Shown: positions 50,657 to 60,591 of the stretch, piece by piece | Position numbering within the stretch: position 1 is the first letter of the stretch | Layout of the letters: every line of letters starts with the position of its first letter | Assembly: GCA_016196825.1 (NCBI GenBank) | Contig: JACPWY010000062.1 | Span: 23,427 to 87,426 of the forward strand | Length of the DNA stretch: 64,000 nt | DNA from: Deltaproteobacteria bacterium | GTDB taxonomy: Bacteria > Bdellovibrionota > FAC87 > UBA2466 | Direction: 5' to 3' | Program-made: the position numbers and the translations under genes | The notes under the pieces: model-generated | What the model was told of the DNA's origin: nothing | The model's database searches: none | Seen by the model: only the letters and a program-made list of their open reading frames with translations

Positions 50657-50684
50657 TTGATTTGGGAGGGGTTTTGGGTATACC
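50657..50684 (+). promoter_or_regulatory. Probable promoter of thrS
   Basis: TTGATT (50657-50662), a 16-bp spacer and TATACC (50679-50684) precede a leader of about 65 bases. No T-box or other riboswitch was recognised in that leader. Confidence 0.45.
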
Positions 50685-50757
50685 CTGGGTTTCTTGATGT
50701 CTTATTTCCACACTGGTCTCCGTCGTACCCGATGAAATTCTCCCCGATGTTTTATTC

Positions 50758-52677
50758 ATGAAGATCCAAATCACCCTCCCCGATGGTGCCAGCCGCACCT
50801 ATGACGCTGGAGTCACGCCTTCGCAGATTGCGTTGGATATCAGCCCGCGGCTCGAGAAGGATTCGATAGCCGCCAAGGTCAACGGGAAACTCGTCGACCT
50901 CACCCACAAGATTGAATCGGGCGGCGCACTCGCCCTGATCACCCGGCAAACGCCCGAGGGGCTGGAGGTAATTCGTCATTCGACCGCCCACCTTTTAGCC
51001 CACGCCATTAAGGAGCTTTATCCCGACACACAGATCACCATCGGTCCGGTCACCGAAGAGGGTTTCTATTACGACGTCGACAGCACGACTCAATTCGCCC
51101 CCGAGCACCTTGAAAAGCTCGAGACGCGGATGAAAGAGATCGCCCAACGCAATCTTGATGTCGCCCGCAAGGAGATGGGCCGCGACGACGCCATCATCTT
51201 TTTCAAGAACCAGGGCGAACACTACAAGGCCGAGATCATCCAAAGCATTCCCGAAAGCAGCGTCAGCCTCTACACGCAGGGCAACTTCACCGATCTCTGC
51301 CGAGGCCCCCATATTCCCAATACGAATCGCCTTGGAAAATTCAAGCTCCTCACCATCGCAGGCGCCTACTGGCGTGGAGACGAAAAGAATAAGATGCTCC
51401 AGCGCATCTATGGCACGGCTTTCAACACCCAGAAGGAGCTCGACGAGCACCTGAAGATTTTGGAAGAGCTCAAGAAGCGGGACCACCGACGGCTCGCGCC
51501 CGAGATGGAGCTCTTCTCCTTCTCTCCGTTTGCCCCAGCGATGCCCTTTTACCTCCCGGCCGGCACGATACTCCACAACACACTCATAGAGTTCATGCGT
51601 CAGGAGATGCGGTCGCAGGGGTACGACGAGGTTATCTGTCCGCAGATCATGAACGCTGAGCTTTGGAAAACGAGTGGCCATCTCGAGCACTACAAGAACA
51701 GCATGTTCTTTGTGAATGAGGACGAAAACACAAGCATCGCGCTCAAACCGATGAACTGCCCTGGCCACATCATCCTCTACCAAGGGTCGCGTCGCAGCTA
51801 CCGCGAGCTGCCCATTCGTTTCGGGGAGTTCACTAAGGTCCACCGCAACGAGCGGGGCGGCGCCACGCACGGCATCCTGCGAGTGAGAAATTTCAGTATC
51901 GACGACGGCCACATCTTCTGCGCGGAAGACCAAGTTGGCGACGAGATCAGCCGGGTCCTCAAGCACACCCAGCGCATTTACAAAGCCTTTGGCTTCAATG
52001 ATGCGGAGATCAAGATCGCTCTGCGTCCTGAAAAATTCGGCGGCACAATTGAGAACTGGAACCGTGCCGAAGCGGCACTCGAGGCGTCTCTCCATACGGA
52101 GGGCATTGCTTACAAGCTCCTCGCCGGAGAGGGTGCCTTCTATGGCCCGAAGATTGAGTTTCATGTCCGCGACAGTCTCAAACGGCTCTGGCAGTGTGGA
52201 ACAGTCCAGCTCGATTTCGTGATGCCCGAACGTTTTCAGCTCGCTTACGTCGCGGCCGACGGCAGCCACAAGACTCCGGTCATGATCCACCGAGCCATTT
52301 TGGGAAGCTTTGAGCGCTTCATTGGTGTGCTTATCGAGCACTTCGCGGGTCACCTCCCGCTCTGGCTCTGCCCGAACCAGGTCACAATCATTAACGTCAC
52401 CGGCGACCAGGAAAAATATGCCCAGGAACTTTGCGCCCAGCTCAAAGCGCATAACGTCCGCGCCACTGCCGACCTAAGAAACGAAAAGCTCGGCTACAAA
52501 ATCCGAGAAGCGCAGCTCAAGAAGATCCCCTGGATGGCTGTCGTTGGAAACAAAGAGGTCGAATCGAAAACAGTAACCTTGCGAAAGCACACCGGCGAAA
52601 ACCTCGAGCCCATGACCTTCGATCAATTGATGAAGTTCTTAGAACCTAAACTCATAACAGGAGGAGATACCCATTAA
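50758..52677 (+). CDS. thrS: Threonyl-tRNA synthetase ThrS
   Basis: Class II synthetase charging tRNA-Thr. At 639 aa the domains run as usual: TGS (residues 1-60), editing domain (about 65-220, 'HSTAHLLAHAIKELYP', 'CRGPHIPNT'), catalytic core with 'MNCPGH' (zinc cysteine), 'RNERGGATHGILRVRNF' (motif 2) and 'HRAILGSFERFIGVL' (motif 3), and an anticodon-binding domain. It starts the translation cluster thrS-infC-rpmI-rplT-pheST. The stop overlaps the infC start. Confidence 0.97.
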   Translation: MKIQITLPDGASRTYDAGVTPSQIALDISPRLEKDSIAAKVNGKLVDLTHKIESGGALALITRQTPEGLEVIRHSTAHLLAHAIKELYPDTQITIGPVTEEGFYYDVDSTTQFAPEHLEKLETRMKEIAQRNLDVARKEMGRDDAIIFFKNQGEHYKAEIIQSIPESSVSLYTQGNFTDLCRGPHIPNTNRLGKFKLLTIAGAYWRGDEKNKMLQRIYGTAFNTQKELDEHLKILEELKKRDHRRLAPEMELFSFSPFAPAMPFYLPAGTILHNTLIEFMRQEMRSQGYDEVICPQIMNAELWKTSGHLEHYKNSMFFVNEDENTSIALKPMNCPGHIILYQGSRRSYRELPIRFGEFTKVHRNERGGATHGILRVRNFSIDDGHIFCAEDQVGDEISRVLKHTQRIYKAFGFNDAEIKIALRPEKFGGTIENWNRAEAALEASLHTEGIAYKLLAGEGAFYGPKIEFHVRDSLKRLWQCGTVQLDFVMPERFQLAYVAADGSHKTPVMIHRAILGSFERFIGVLIEHFAGHLPLWLCPNQVTIINVTGDQEKYAQELCAQLKAHNVRATADLRNEKLGYKIREAQLKKIPWMAVVGNKEVESKTVTLRKHTGENLEPMTFDQLMKFLEPKLITGGDTH

Positions 52678-53320
52678 CCCACGTGAATTCCGACCGCGAG
52701 ACAGTCGCGGCTCTAATGATACCGTCCGCATCAATCACCGCATTCGCGCCCGCGAAGTGAGAGTCATCGGCGCCGATGGCGCCCAGTTGGGCGTTATGGA
52801 TCTCAGAAAGGCGCTTGAACTGGCTCAATCCCAGGGACTGGATCTCGCGGAGGTCTCGCCAAACTCAAATCCTCCCGTCTGCAAGATCCTCGACTTTGGA
52901 AAGTTCAAGTATCAGCAGAAGAAGAAGGCCAAAATGGCTAAGAAGAATCAAGCTGTGGTGACTCTGAAGGAGATTCAGTTCCGCCCGCAGACCGACAGCC
53001 ACGACGTCGATTTCAAGGTAAAGCACATCATCCGCTTCCTCGAAGAGGGCAACAAGGTAAAGGCCAGCGTCCGGTTCCGCGGCCGTGAAAGCGCCCACAC
53101 CGACCTCGGCCACGCGCTCATCAAGCAGGTCATCGAGTTGGTCGGCCAAGCGGCCGTCGTGGAAACGCCACCCAAGCTCGAAGGCAAGGTGCTCTCTCTG
53201 ATCTTCGCCCCCAACGCCAAGGCCCCCAAGAAGCCAGCGGCCCCCGCCGCAACGGCCTCAAACGCCGCACCAGCTAAACCAGGCACGGGCGGCGGGGTCG
53301 GAGCTGCTCCTGAGGGCTGA
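52673..53320 (+). CDS. infC: Translation initiation factor IF-3, with ATT start
   Basis: IF-3 binds the 30S subunit and checks initiator tRNA and start codon. The track begins at GTG 52757, but the frame is open 28 codons upstream to ATT 52673. That ATT has a strong site (GGAGG) ten bases before it and encodes 'NPREFRPRDSRGSNDTVRINHRIRAREVRVIGADG', the conserved IF-3 N-terminus. AUU starts are the known autoregulatory device of infC in other bacteria. 215 aa in total, with an Ala/Pro-rich C-terminal extension of about 30 residues ('KAPKKPAAPAATASNAAPAK') absent from typical IF-3. The ATT shares one base with the thrS stop codon. Confidence 0.95.
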   Translation: MNPREFRPRDSRGSNDTVRINHRIRAREVRVIGADGAQLGVMDLRKALELAQSQGLDLAEVSPNSNPPVCKILDFGKFKYQQKKKAKMAKKNQAVVTLKEIQFRPQTDSHDVDFKVKHIIRFLEEGNKVKASVRFRGRESAHTDLGHALIKQVIELVGQAAVVETPPKLEGKVLSLIFAPNAKAPKKPAAPAATASNAAPAKPGTGGGVGAAPEG

Positions 53321-53343
53321 TTCTAACGGACCAAGTTAACTCA

Positions 53344-53371
53344 TTGACTTAAGACGCCAATTTGGTATTAA
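53344..53371 (+). promoter_or_regulatory. Promoter of rpmI-rplT(-pheST)
   Basis: TTGACT (53344-53349), a 16-bp spacer and TATTAA (53366-53371) lie in the 91-base gap between infC and rpmI, so the ribosomal protein genes can be transcribed independently of thrS-infC. Confidence 0.6.
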
Positions 53372-53411
53372 TCTTTCTTTGTCGTTTGCGATATCGAAGG
53401 GAATTAGCGAC

Positions 53412-53609
53412 ATGCCTAAGATGAAGACCAACTCCAGCGCGAAGAAACGTTTTCGCGTGACAGGTTCAGGCAAGATTCGTCGATCAAGGGCCTATCATAA
53501 TCATAAGTTAGAGCACAAATCGGCAAAACGAGGCCAACGTCTTCGCAAAGTCGTGATCGTTGATCCCGGCAACGCCCGGTCTATTGAGCGGTTGTTGCTG
53601 TTGAAGTAG
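53412..53609 (+). CDS. rpmI: Large-subunit ribosomal protein bL35
   Basis: The start is ATG 53412 with AAGGGA upstream; the track's extra 11 residues are leader. 65 aa, starting [14 protein letters not shown], with the basic '[16 protein letters not shown]' core. Standard position between infC and rplT. Confidence 0.96.
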   Translation: MPKMKTNSSAKKRFRVTGSGKIRRSRAYHNHKLEHKSAKRGQRLRKVVIVDPGNARSIERLLLLK

Positions 53610-53619
53610 TGAGGGTTTT

Positions 53620-53976
53620 ATGCCGAGAGTAAAACGAGGCCCGGCCGGCCGAAACAAACGCAAGAAGTTATTGCAAAGAGCGGAGGGCTTTTATGGAAGC
53701 GCCCGCAAGACCGTTAAGGTCGCCCGCGAATACACAGACCGTGCTGATCGCTACGCTTTTCGCGATCGTCGCGTCCTGAAGCGGGAAATGCGATACCTCT
53801 GGCAAATCAGGATCAACGCCGCCTGCAGACTCCACAATCTGAGCTATTCAAGATTTATTTCCGGACTCAAGAACGCAAAGGTCGAGCTGGACCGTAAGGT
53901 CCTCGCCGAAATTGCCGTTCGCAATCCGGAACATTTCACTCAGCTTGTGGCCCTGGCGCGGCCGCAAGCCGCATGA
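53620..53976 (+). CDS. rplT: Large-subunit ribosomal protein bL20
   Basis: 118 aa, basic, starting '[26 protein letters not shown]' with the conserved '[21 protein letters not shown]' segment. It binds 23S rRNA early in 50S assembly and, in other bacteria, represses its own operon. The stop overlaps pheS by 4 bases (ATGA). Confidence 0.97.
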   Translation: MPRVKRGPAGRNKRKKLLQRAEGFYGSARKTVKVAREYTDRADRYAFRDRRVLKREMRYLWQIRINAACRLHNLSYSRFISGLKNAKVELDRKVLAEIAVRNPEHFTQLVALARPQAA

Positions 53977-54998
53977 TCGATAATATCCAGCGCATACAAA
54001 AGGAAGTTGGCAGCGAACTCGCGAAGGTGTCCGATCTGGACTCCTTGGAAAAGCTTCGCGTCCACTATCTTGGGAAGAAAGGCATCATCACGTCGCTGAT
54101 GGCGAGCCTCAGGGACCTTGATCCGGAGCGGCGCAGGGAGATGGGAGCAAGTCTCAATTCACTGAAGACCGATTTCGAAGCCCAACTGGATTCGCGCAAG
54201 CGCGACATGGCCCGCGTTCAGCTCGATAAAGAGCTCACTCAATCGCCCAAGCTCGACGTCACTCTCCCAGGCCAGTTTCCTATCGCGACCGGATCGTTTC
54301 ACCCTATCACGCTCGTGATGGAGGAAATGGTCGAGGCGATGGAGAGAATTGGTTATCAGGTCGCCAGCGGCCCCGAGATCGAAAACGAGTTTTTCAATTT
54401 TGAAGCCCTCAACACGCCTTCGGATCACCCAGCCCGAGACATGCAGGATACCTTCTATATCGATAAGGGCATTCTGCTTCGCTCACACACATCGCCAGTT
54501 CAGATTCGCACAATGAAGGACCGGCAGCCGCCGCTGCAGATTATTTCTGTAGGTCGTGTCTACCGCAGCGACTACGACATGACCCACACGCCCATGTTTC
54601 ATCAGATGGAAGGGCTCTTTGTGGAGCAATCAGTTTCGCTCGCGGATTTGAAGGCTACTCTGCAGTATTTAGTGAAACAACTTTTTGGCAATCAGCCGCT
54701 GCGCTTTCGCCCGAGCTTTTTCCCGTTCACTGAACCCAGCGCCGAGGTCGATATGCGCTGTATTCTCTGCAAGGGCGCGCCGAAGGAATGCCGGATGTGC
54801 GGCTCAAGTGGATGGCTCGAGATCGGTGGCTGCGGAATGGTGCACCCCAATGTGTTCCGTTCTGTTAACTACGATCCTGATCGTGTCACCGGGTTCGCCT
54901 TTGGAATGGGAATCGAGAGAATCTCCATGCTCAAGTACGGAATCGATGATTTGCGATCCTTCTTTGAGAATGACTACCGAATGCTGGAGCAATTCTGA
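53973..54998 (+). CDS. pheS: Phenylalanyl-tRNA synthetase alpha subunit
   Basis: Catalytic subunit of the (alpha-beta)2 enzyme. 341 aa: N-terminal coiled coil (residues about 1-85), then the class II core with '[19 protein letters not shown]', '[10 protein letters not shown]' (motif 2 region), '[17 protein letters not shown]' and '[14 protein letters not shown]' (motif 3). A cysteine cluster '[14 protein letters not shown]' is typical of many bacterial PheS. Overlaps pheT by one base (TGATG). Confidence 0.97.
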   Translation: MIDNIQRIQKEVGSELAKVSDLDSLEKLRVHYLGKKGIITSLMASLRDLDPERRREMGASLNSLKTDFEAQLDSRKRDMARVQLDKELTQSPKLDVTLPGQFPIATGSFHPITLVMEEMVEAMERIGYQVASGPEIENEFFNFEALNTPSDHPARDMQDTFYIDKGILLRSHTSPVQIRTMKDRQPPLQIISVGRVYRSDYDMTHTPMFHQMEGLFVEQSVSLADLKATLQYLVKQLFGNQPLRFRPSFFPFTEPSAEVDMRCILCKGAPKECRMCGSSGWLEIGGCGMVHPNVFRSVNYDPDRVTGFAFGMGIERISMLKYGIDDLRSFFENDYRMLEQF

Positions 54999-57430
54999 TG
55001 CAGGTTTCGCTGAACTGGCTCAAGGACTATCTCGCGAAGACCGACGCCATTTTGGATCCGAAGGTCCTCGCTGACAAGCTCACCATGCGGGGCATTTCGG
55101 TGGGGCGAATCGCACGGTGTGGCACGTCGGGCCTTGAGTCCGTCGTAGTTGGCCGCATTGAAAGAATTGATAAACACCCAAACGCCGACCGGCTCCAGGT
55201 CACGCAGGTCGTGACCGAACCCAACGGCACCCCCCGCCAGATAGTCTGCGGCGCAAAGAATATCGCAACGGGTGACATCGTCCCGGTCGCCCTTCCCGGC
55301 ACAATTCTGCCAGGAAATTTTGAGATTAAGCTCTCCACGATTCGCGGCGTAGAATCCGGGGGCATGATCTGTTCCGGCAAGGAGCTCGGGATCAGCGACG
55401 ACACGGAAGGGATCCTCCAACTTCCTAAGCACAGTCAGCTCGGCCAAAGCCTTTCGCGCCTTTTGGGGCAACAGTCGGATGACACGCTTCTTGAGTTTGA
55501 GCTCACCCCCAACCGGGGGGATTGCCTCAGCATCATGGGGATCGCCCGTGAAGTCGCGCCCCTGATAGGGACCCAGCTCCGCGAACTCAAAGCCCAGAAA
55601 TTCAAGAGCACTCCGCACCGCACCTCTTCCATCATCAGTGTGGAGGTCCCCGACCCAGCTTTGTGTCCGCGCTACGTTGCCCGCGTGATCGATAGCTTCA
55701 AGGTGCTTGAGGCCCCCGATTGGATCCAGGCTCGGCTCAAGTCGGTCGGGCAGCGTTGCGTGAATAATATCGTCGACATCACCAACTTCGTGATGCTTGA
55801 GTACGGCGCTCCCCTTCATGCCTTCGATCTCCGACGAATTCAATCGGGGTCCGTTCGGGTGGCTGAATGCACGACGCCTCAAGGTTTCACCTTGCTCAAC
55901 GGCCAGATTGTTCAGCTTGAGCCTGGCGATATTCTGATCCAAGACGGCGATCGCCCTATTGCGCTGGCCGGAATTATGGGTGGCCTCAACACTCAAGTTG
56001 AAGCTGACACCACCACCATTCTTCTCGAAGCGGCCACCTTTAACCCGGAGCGGATTCGCCGAACGGCCAAGCGGCTGGGTCTTCTGACCGAATCCTCTCG
56101 TCGATATGAAAAGGGCGTCGACCCCAATACTGTGCTCATGGCCTCGGAACGTGCCGCGGTTCTCATCCGCGACGCCTACGCCGCCAACGTTTACCACCCA
56201 CCCATCGACACGCTTGAGACTGGAGCCACCGAACGGAACATTGCTGTGGACATGCGCGAGGTCCGGCGGATCATGGGAATGCCGAATTTCACATCGGATA
56301 TGGCGGCCGATACTCTGAGCGGCCTCGGAATTGATTCGCAAAAGAAGTCGATCAACATCATCCAGGTGAAAATCCCGGTCTTTCGCACCGACCTCAAAGA
56401 AAGCATCGACGTCATTGAAGAGATCGCCCGCCTCTTTGGCTTCGAAAAAATTCCTGCGGCACGGCCCATGACGAGCGCTTGTTTCGATCGGATGAATGAG
56501 ACGCCTTACACCTTCCCACAACGAGCCAAGACGGCACTTGTGGGGCTCGGTTTCAGCGAATGCATTCATTACAGTTTCACGACCGATGCGAATCTCGAGC
56601 ATTTCGCTCGCCGAAGTTCTGGAACAATTCGGCTTAAGAATCCGATCAGCGATCAGTTCAGCACGATGCGCACCAGCCTTTTGCCGTCCTTGATCCAAAC
56701 CTACGCCTACAACAAGAATCGCAAGGCCCCAAACCAGCGCCTCTTTGAAGTCGCTAGTCGCTACGAGGCCAGTTCTCAGTCGGATACACAGGCGAAAGAG
56801 ACGATGATGGCGGCGGGACTTCTCGGGGGGACGCTCACGGACAACTCGTGGAGCTCAAAGGGCGAGACGGTCAATTTCTACCACATCAAGGGGGCGGTCG
56901 AGAGCTTCCTGCGGACATTGACCAACGCCAAGCCCTCATTTGTTCCCGCGGCCTCACACCCGGCGTTTCACCCCAATCGCTCGGCCGATATTTTCATTGG
57001 TGCACTTGAGATTGGCACAGTCGGTGAACTCCACCCGCACGCTCTTGAGATTCTTGAGGCACCTTCTACCGTAGCGGCCTTTGAATTGAACCTCGACGCC
57101 CTCCAAAAGTTTGAACGAAGTCGAGTGCAATATGTGTCACCGTCTAAGTTTCCGGGCAGCGAATTTGACATCGCGGTTCTAGTCGACAAAACGGCCAGCG
57201 CCTTTGACCTTACGGAAACCATTCGGGCCCACAGCTCATCGCTCGTTACCGGCATTTCGGTCTTCGACGTCTTTGAGGGCGACAAGGTTCCCGAAGGAAA
57301 GAAGAGCATTGCATTTCGCCTGACCTTCTCCTCACCCGAACGGACCCTTCAGGAAGCCGAAGTCTCGGGCCTGGTGAAGCGAGTCATCGACGGCCTCGCC
57401 CAAAAACACAGCGCGACCCTGCGATCCTAG
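54998..57430 (+). CDS. pheT: Phenylalanyl-tRNA synthetase beta subunit
   Basis: 810 aa with the full domain set: EMAP-like tRNA-binding domain (about 40-150, 'VVVGRIERIDKHPNADRLQVTQV'), B3/B4 editing domain (about 210-390), B5 and the catalytic-like core ('ELTPNRGDCLSIMG' precedes them), and the C-terminal anticodon-binding FDX-ACB domain ('YVSPSKFPGSEFDIAVLVD'). It edits mischarged Tyr-tRNA and binds tRNA-Phe. It ends the translation block and converges with the next gene at 22 bases. Confidence 0.97.
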   Translation: MQVSLNWLKDYLAKTDAILDPKVLADKLTMRGISVGRIARCGTSGLESVVVGRIERIDKHPNADRLQVTQVVTEPNGTPRQIVCGAKNIATGDIVPVALPGTILPGNFEIKLSTIRGVESGGMICSGKELGISDDTEGILQLPKHSQLGQSLSRLLGQQSDDTLLEFELTPNRGDCLSIMGIAREVAPLIGTQLRELKAQKFKSTPHRTSSIISVEVPDPALCPRYVARVIDSFKVLEAPDWIQARLKSVGQRCVNNIVDITNFVMLEYGAPLHAFDLRRIQSGSVRVAECTTPQGFTLLNGQIVQLEPGDILIQDGDRPIALAGIMGGLNTQVEADTTTILLEAATFNPERIRRTAKRLGLLTESSRRYEKGVDPNTVLMASERAAVLIRDAYAANVYHPPIDTLETGATERNIAVDMREVRRIMGMPNFTSDMAADTLSGLGIDSQKKSINIIQVKIPVFRTDLKESIDVIEEIARLFGFEKIPAARPMTSACFDRMNETPYTFPQRAKTALVGLGFSECIHYSFTTDANLEHFARRSSGTIRLKNPISDQFSTMRTSLLPSLIQTYAYNKNRKAPNQRLFEVASRYEASSQSDTQAKETMMAAGLLGGTLTDNSWSSKGETVNFYHIKGAVESFLRTLTNAKPSFVPAASHPAFHPNRSADIFIGALEIGTVGELHPHALEILEAPSTVAAFELNLDALQKFERSRVQYVSPSKFPGSEFDIAVLVDKTASAFDLTETIRAHSSSLVTGISVFDVFEGDKVPEGKKSIAFRLTFSSPERTLQEAEVSGLVKRVIDGLAQKHSATLRS

Positions 57431-57452
57431 CCCCCAGCCCCCCCCTGACGAC

Positions 57453-60362
57453 CTACTTCACGTTTAAGTAAACCATCATCGAATGAAGCAGAGCCCCGTT
57501 CTCAGTGGCCAGCATCATCACCCACGCAGTCTTCCCTTTGAGAGACTGCGGCACGAAAAAGGTAAACCCAACCGGGGTCTGCTTCGCGCCGGGAGAGAGA
57601 TAGCCATAGTTCACCGAGGTCGTGCCCCCCGCGGCGAGCTGAATCCCCGGATCGCTTGCCTTAGAGAAGCTCATTACCATCGGCCCTCGTTGGTACACCT
57701 TCTCCTGGTACACCATCTGCGCGTTAAAGATGGCCCAGCCACCCGCCTGCACATCGATGGTCGAGTCGGGAATCGCCTTCTGCGCCCGATCGAGCAGTAG
57801 GAGCGAGGCCGAACGATTTATGTGAATGTATTTTGGGAAGGCCTGCGACAACGTGTCGCTGCCATTGGTGAGGTCCGCCTTAAAGCGCGTGAAGGTATTC
57901 TCACCCACCCAAGGACCAGGCTTCAATCTCACCTTCACCTCGCCAGTCGCTTCAGCTTCGATGGGAGCGAGCGCCGGCACCGTGCCCTCGACGGTCGCAA
58001 AGACCGGCGACGTTTTCAGCGCGAGCTTTTGCTCGAGGCTTTTCACGGCTGTGAGATTGGAGAACTTCACAACAGCGTCGACCACCTCGTTCACCGCTGG
58101 GTCCTTTGCAAGCTTGATGTCGGTGACCTCAATCGGGAAATGGACCGCGCCCGCACCGCTCGCCGATCCGAGAACAATCTTGGGTGTGGCACTCACCTCA
58201 ACCGCACCCGAAAGGCCGAGCTCGCCTCCTACCATTTCAGATGTGATCGGTGCCGTGAGAACGCCTTCCAATGTTGTGCGCGTTTCCGCGACCAGCGCAG
58301 GAAGAGTTCTGAGCGTAACACTCGCCTCTCCGACTCCCTTAGTTCCAGCCAGATGGAATTGGATCGCCTCCAGCGCAGTCGCCTGCTTCCCGTAGTTGTC
58401 GATCACCAGGCGAAGTCTTACTCTCTCACCCGTCGTCAAGAGGCCGTCACCATTACTATCAGCCAGGCTCGCCCCTCTCACGACCACCAACCCTCCCCCT
58501 TCCAGGTCGGTCGCCACTTGCGTCTGTCCGAGCGCCTTCTGCTCGTCCATCCGCTTGGCCAAATTATTCGAGAAACCGTCCAGAAGACCCTGATCCTGAG
58601 CCCCACTTTGACGACCGGCCTCGAAAGCCTCGGCGTTGGTCTGCGCCACGACCGCCGAGTAGGCGGTCTGCGAAGCCTCCACAAACTTGTCTTTGTAGTG
58701 GCTCGAGTACACCGACTGGTAGGACGCATCGAAACCCGAACCGTAGCTCGATTCGTATTGGTCCAAACAGCGGGGCTTGAACTCCGGCAGAACAACGTCA
58801 TTGCACTGGGGAGCGTAGTTCGTCTTCAGAGCCGCGGGGATATTCACTGAAGGGGCCTGGTAGCTGGGTGGATTGAGAACCGGTGTCTTCGGCGCTATCA
58901 CCGAAGGCGCCACCCCATGCCCAATGGCCTTGTTCTTCAGCTGCAGAAGGACTCCATTGCCCCCCGGCTCGCTGCTCAGTGAATCCGAAATGTCGACTGT
59001 CTGATTCAAAGTAGGCGGCGCATTGAAAAGACCCGCGAGCACCTGGTTATAGCCTACGGGAAAGTTCTCTAACCGCGCCTTTTCCACGGCCATTGAATCG
59101 CCGCTAGCGGTCCCCGCTGCATAGCTGTTAGCCAGCTGGGCCTCGGTGGACGCGGTCGTGCGACCCTGTATGTAGCCAGACGCCCGATCGCGATCACGCA
59201 CATCGCCCAGGCCCTTGTCGGTGCCCTGTTGATTGCCGGTAGCAAGGCCAGCTTGGTCACCCGGCCCCGCCGCTCTTCCCTGTGCTTCAGCATCGGCGTC
59301 GCGCCTCGCCTTCGCATCCGACCGACTCAAAACATCCTTGAGAGCCGCGTTGTAGTTGGCGACCACCTGCTGCCAGTAGCCGTAAAGCCCGTCGGTGCGC
59401 AGCTTCTCCGTCTGATAATTGCTCAGAGCCAAATTGTACGGCCCCATCTGGCGATTCACATCCTGAAGTGCTGAGGCCGTAATGTTGGCGCATCGAGTGA
59501 CCTCAGAAGAGTCGTTGCTAATCTGAATTCTGACCGAATCCCGCTCTCTATTGAGCCGAGCAATTTCATTCAGCTTCACGTTCTGCTGATTCCGACAGTT
59601 GTTCATGTCGTCCTCAAGCGATCGCACATCCCTCTGCAAAGATTGAATGTCTCGGTCGATCTGAGACAATTTGGACTGGAGATCCCGCTGCTGCCGCTCC
59701 GCCTCTTCCAGGCGGCGACGGAGCTGCTCGATCTCGTGACCTTGGGGCTGTGAGCAGCCGGCCAAATCACACCGACCATGAACGGCCAAGCAGGCCTTCT
59801 TCGCCTCCTCTTCAGCAGCCGAGCGATCATTGTTTGTAGCCCTGTGACCGCCTGAGTGCTCTTCAGTCCCGTGGTCGACATACACACAGGTCCACGGACC
59901 GGTCTGAGGTTTCGATTCCAACTCCACGATCCTGCGCTCGAGCATTCGAATCTCTCTGTTGGCCTCACGCTCCCGTTCGGCAATCGCTCCGCGTTCTCGC
60001 TGCTTTTGACCGATCTGATCATCCAGATCACTCGCTCGCCGCTCATCGCTTCGAATCTGGGCGTCGAGATTGGTCACCGCCTGTTCGTTGGAGGAGATCG
60101 ATTGATCGATTCCGTTCAATTCAGCCTGATCCTGCCTCAGCTGCGCCCGCGCCGAAGACTCGCTTCGCTGGGCGTCTTCCAGCCGGGATTGGGCGGCTGA
60201 GAGGAACGACTCCTCCGCATCGAGTCGGCTTTTCGCCGAATCCGAGATACTCTTTTGAGCTAGGTACCGGGCCTCGGCCGCCGCCACATCAAGATCCACT
60301 GCCAATGCCGGAATGGCCGCAAGTAAGGCCACCGTCAGAATGAAATTACGTCCTAAGTGCAT
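57453..60362 (-). CDS. Large exported coiled-coil protein with Ig-like C-terminal domains
   Basis: The ATG at 60362 follows GGGGGG and gives a signal peptide (NFILTVALLAAIPALA). 969 aa. Residues 20-290 are long coiled coils interrupted near 150-205 by a small Cys-containing insert ('GPWTCVYVDHG...KKACLAVHGRC') that resembles DUF4189-like domains. The middle (about 330-600) is low-complexity with repeated Ala/Gly/Gln. From 630 there is a calcium-loop-like 'DSNGDGLLTTGE' followed by beta-rich segments of CARDB/Ig type. No enzyme motif. The role is probably structural or adhesive in the envelope. Convergent with pheT. Confidence 0.68.
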   Translation of the reverse strand: MHLGRNFILTVALLAAIPALAVDLDVAAAEARYLAQKSISDSAKSRLDAEESFLSAAQSRLEDAQRSESSARAQLRQDQAELNGIDQSISSNEQAVTNLDAQIRSDERRASDLDDQIGQKQRERGAIAEREREANREIRMLERRIVELESKPQTGPWTCVYVDHGTEEHSGGHRATNNDRSAAEEEAKKACLAVHGRCDLAGCSQPQGHEIEQLRRRLEEAERQQRDLQSKLSQIDRDIQSLQRDVRSLEDDMNNCRNQQNVKLNEIARLNRERDSVRIQISNDSSEVTRCANITASALQDVNRQMGPYNLALSNYQTEKLRTDGLYGYWQQVVANYNAALKDVLSRSDAKARRDADAEAQGRAAGPGDQAGLATGNQQGTDKGLGDVRDRDRASGYIQGRTTASTEAQLANSYAAGTASGDSMAVEKARLENFPVGYNQVLAGLFNAPPTLNQTVDISDSLSSEPGGNGVLLQLKNKAIGHGVAPSVIAPKTPVLNPPSYQAPSVNIPAALKTNYAPQCNDVVLPEFKPRCLDQYESSYGSGFDASYQSVYSSHYKDKFVEASQTAYSAVVAQTNAEAFEAGRQSGAQDQGLLDGFSNNLAKRMDEQKALGQTQVATDLEGGGLVVVRGASLADSNGDGLLTTGERVRLRLVIDNYGKQATALEAIQFHLAGTKGVGEASVTLRTLPALVAETRTTLEGVLTAPITSEMVGGELGLSGAVEVSATPKIVLGSASGAGAVHFPIEVTDIKLAKDPAVNEVVDAVVKFSNLTAVKSLEQKLALKTSPVFATVEGTVPALAPIEAEATGEVKVRLKPGPWVGENTFTRFKADLTNGSDTLSQAFPKYIHINRSASLLLLDRAQKAIPDSTIDVQAGGWAIFNAQMVYQEKVYQRGPMVMSFSKASDPGIQLAAGGTTSVNYGYLSPGAKQTPVGFTFFVPQSLKGKTAWVMMLATENGALLHSMMVYLNVK

Positions 60363-60591
60363 TTCGCCCCCCATGTTTCCCCTCAGTGCAAGGCCCAGGC
60401 CAGCCGCCCACAGGCTAGCGCCGGTGCCAGTTCAACACCACATCACAAAGACTAACGCGAAACGTCAACTGGGTTTTGAAACTCAACGAACAATTCCCAC
60501 ATTTCCTCGCTCTGACGCGCGGAGAATTGCCGTGGGCGTAAAGGACATGGTTTCATTCCGAGCGAAATCTGGAAAAAAGGAGAGATCGAAA

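Noticed and set aside
50995-52452. Long minus-strand ORF (485 aa) across thrS
   Set aside because: It lies antisense to the well-conserved thrS codons and has no family similarity; long antisense frames are expected in high-GC coding DNA.
54974-56698. 574-aa minus-strand ORF across pheT
   Set aside because: Shadow of pheT, which is supported domain by domain; no start signal and no recognisable product.
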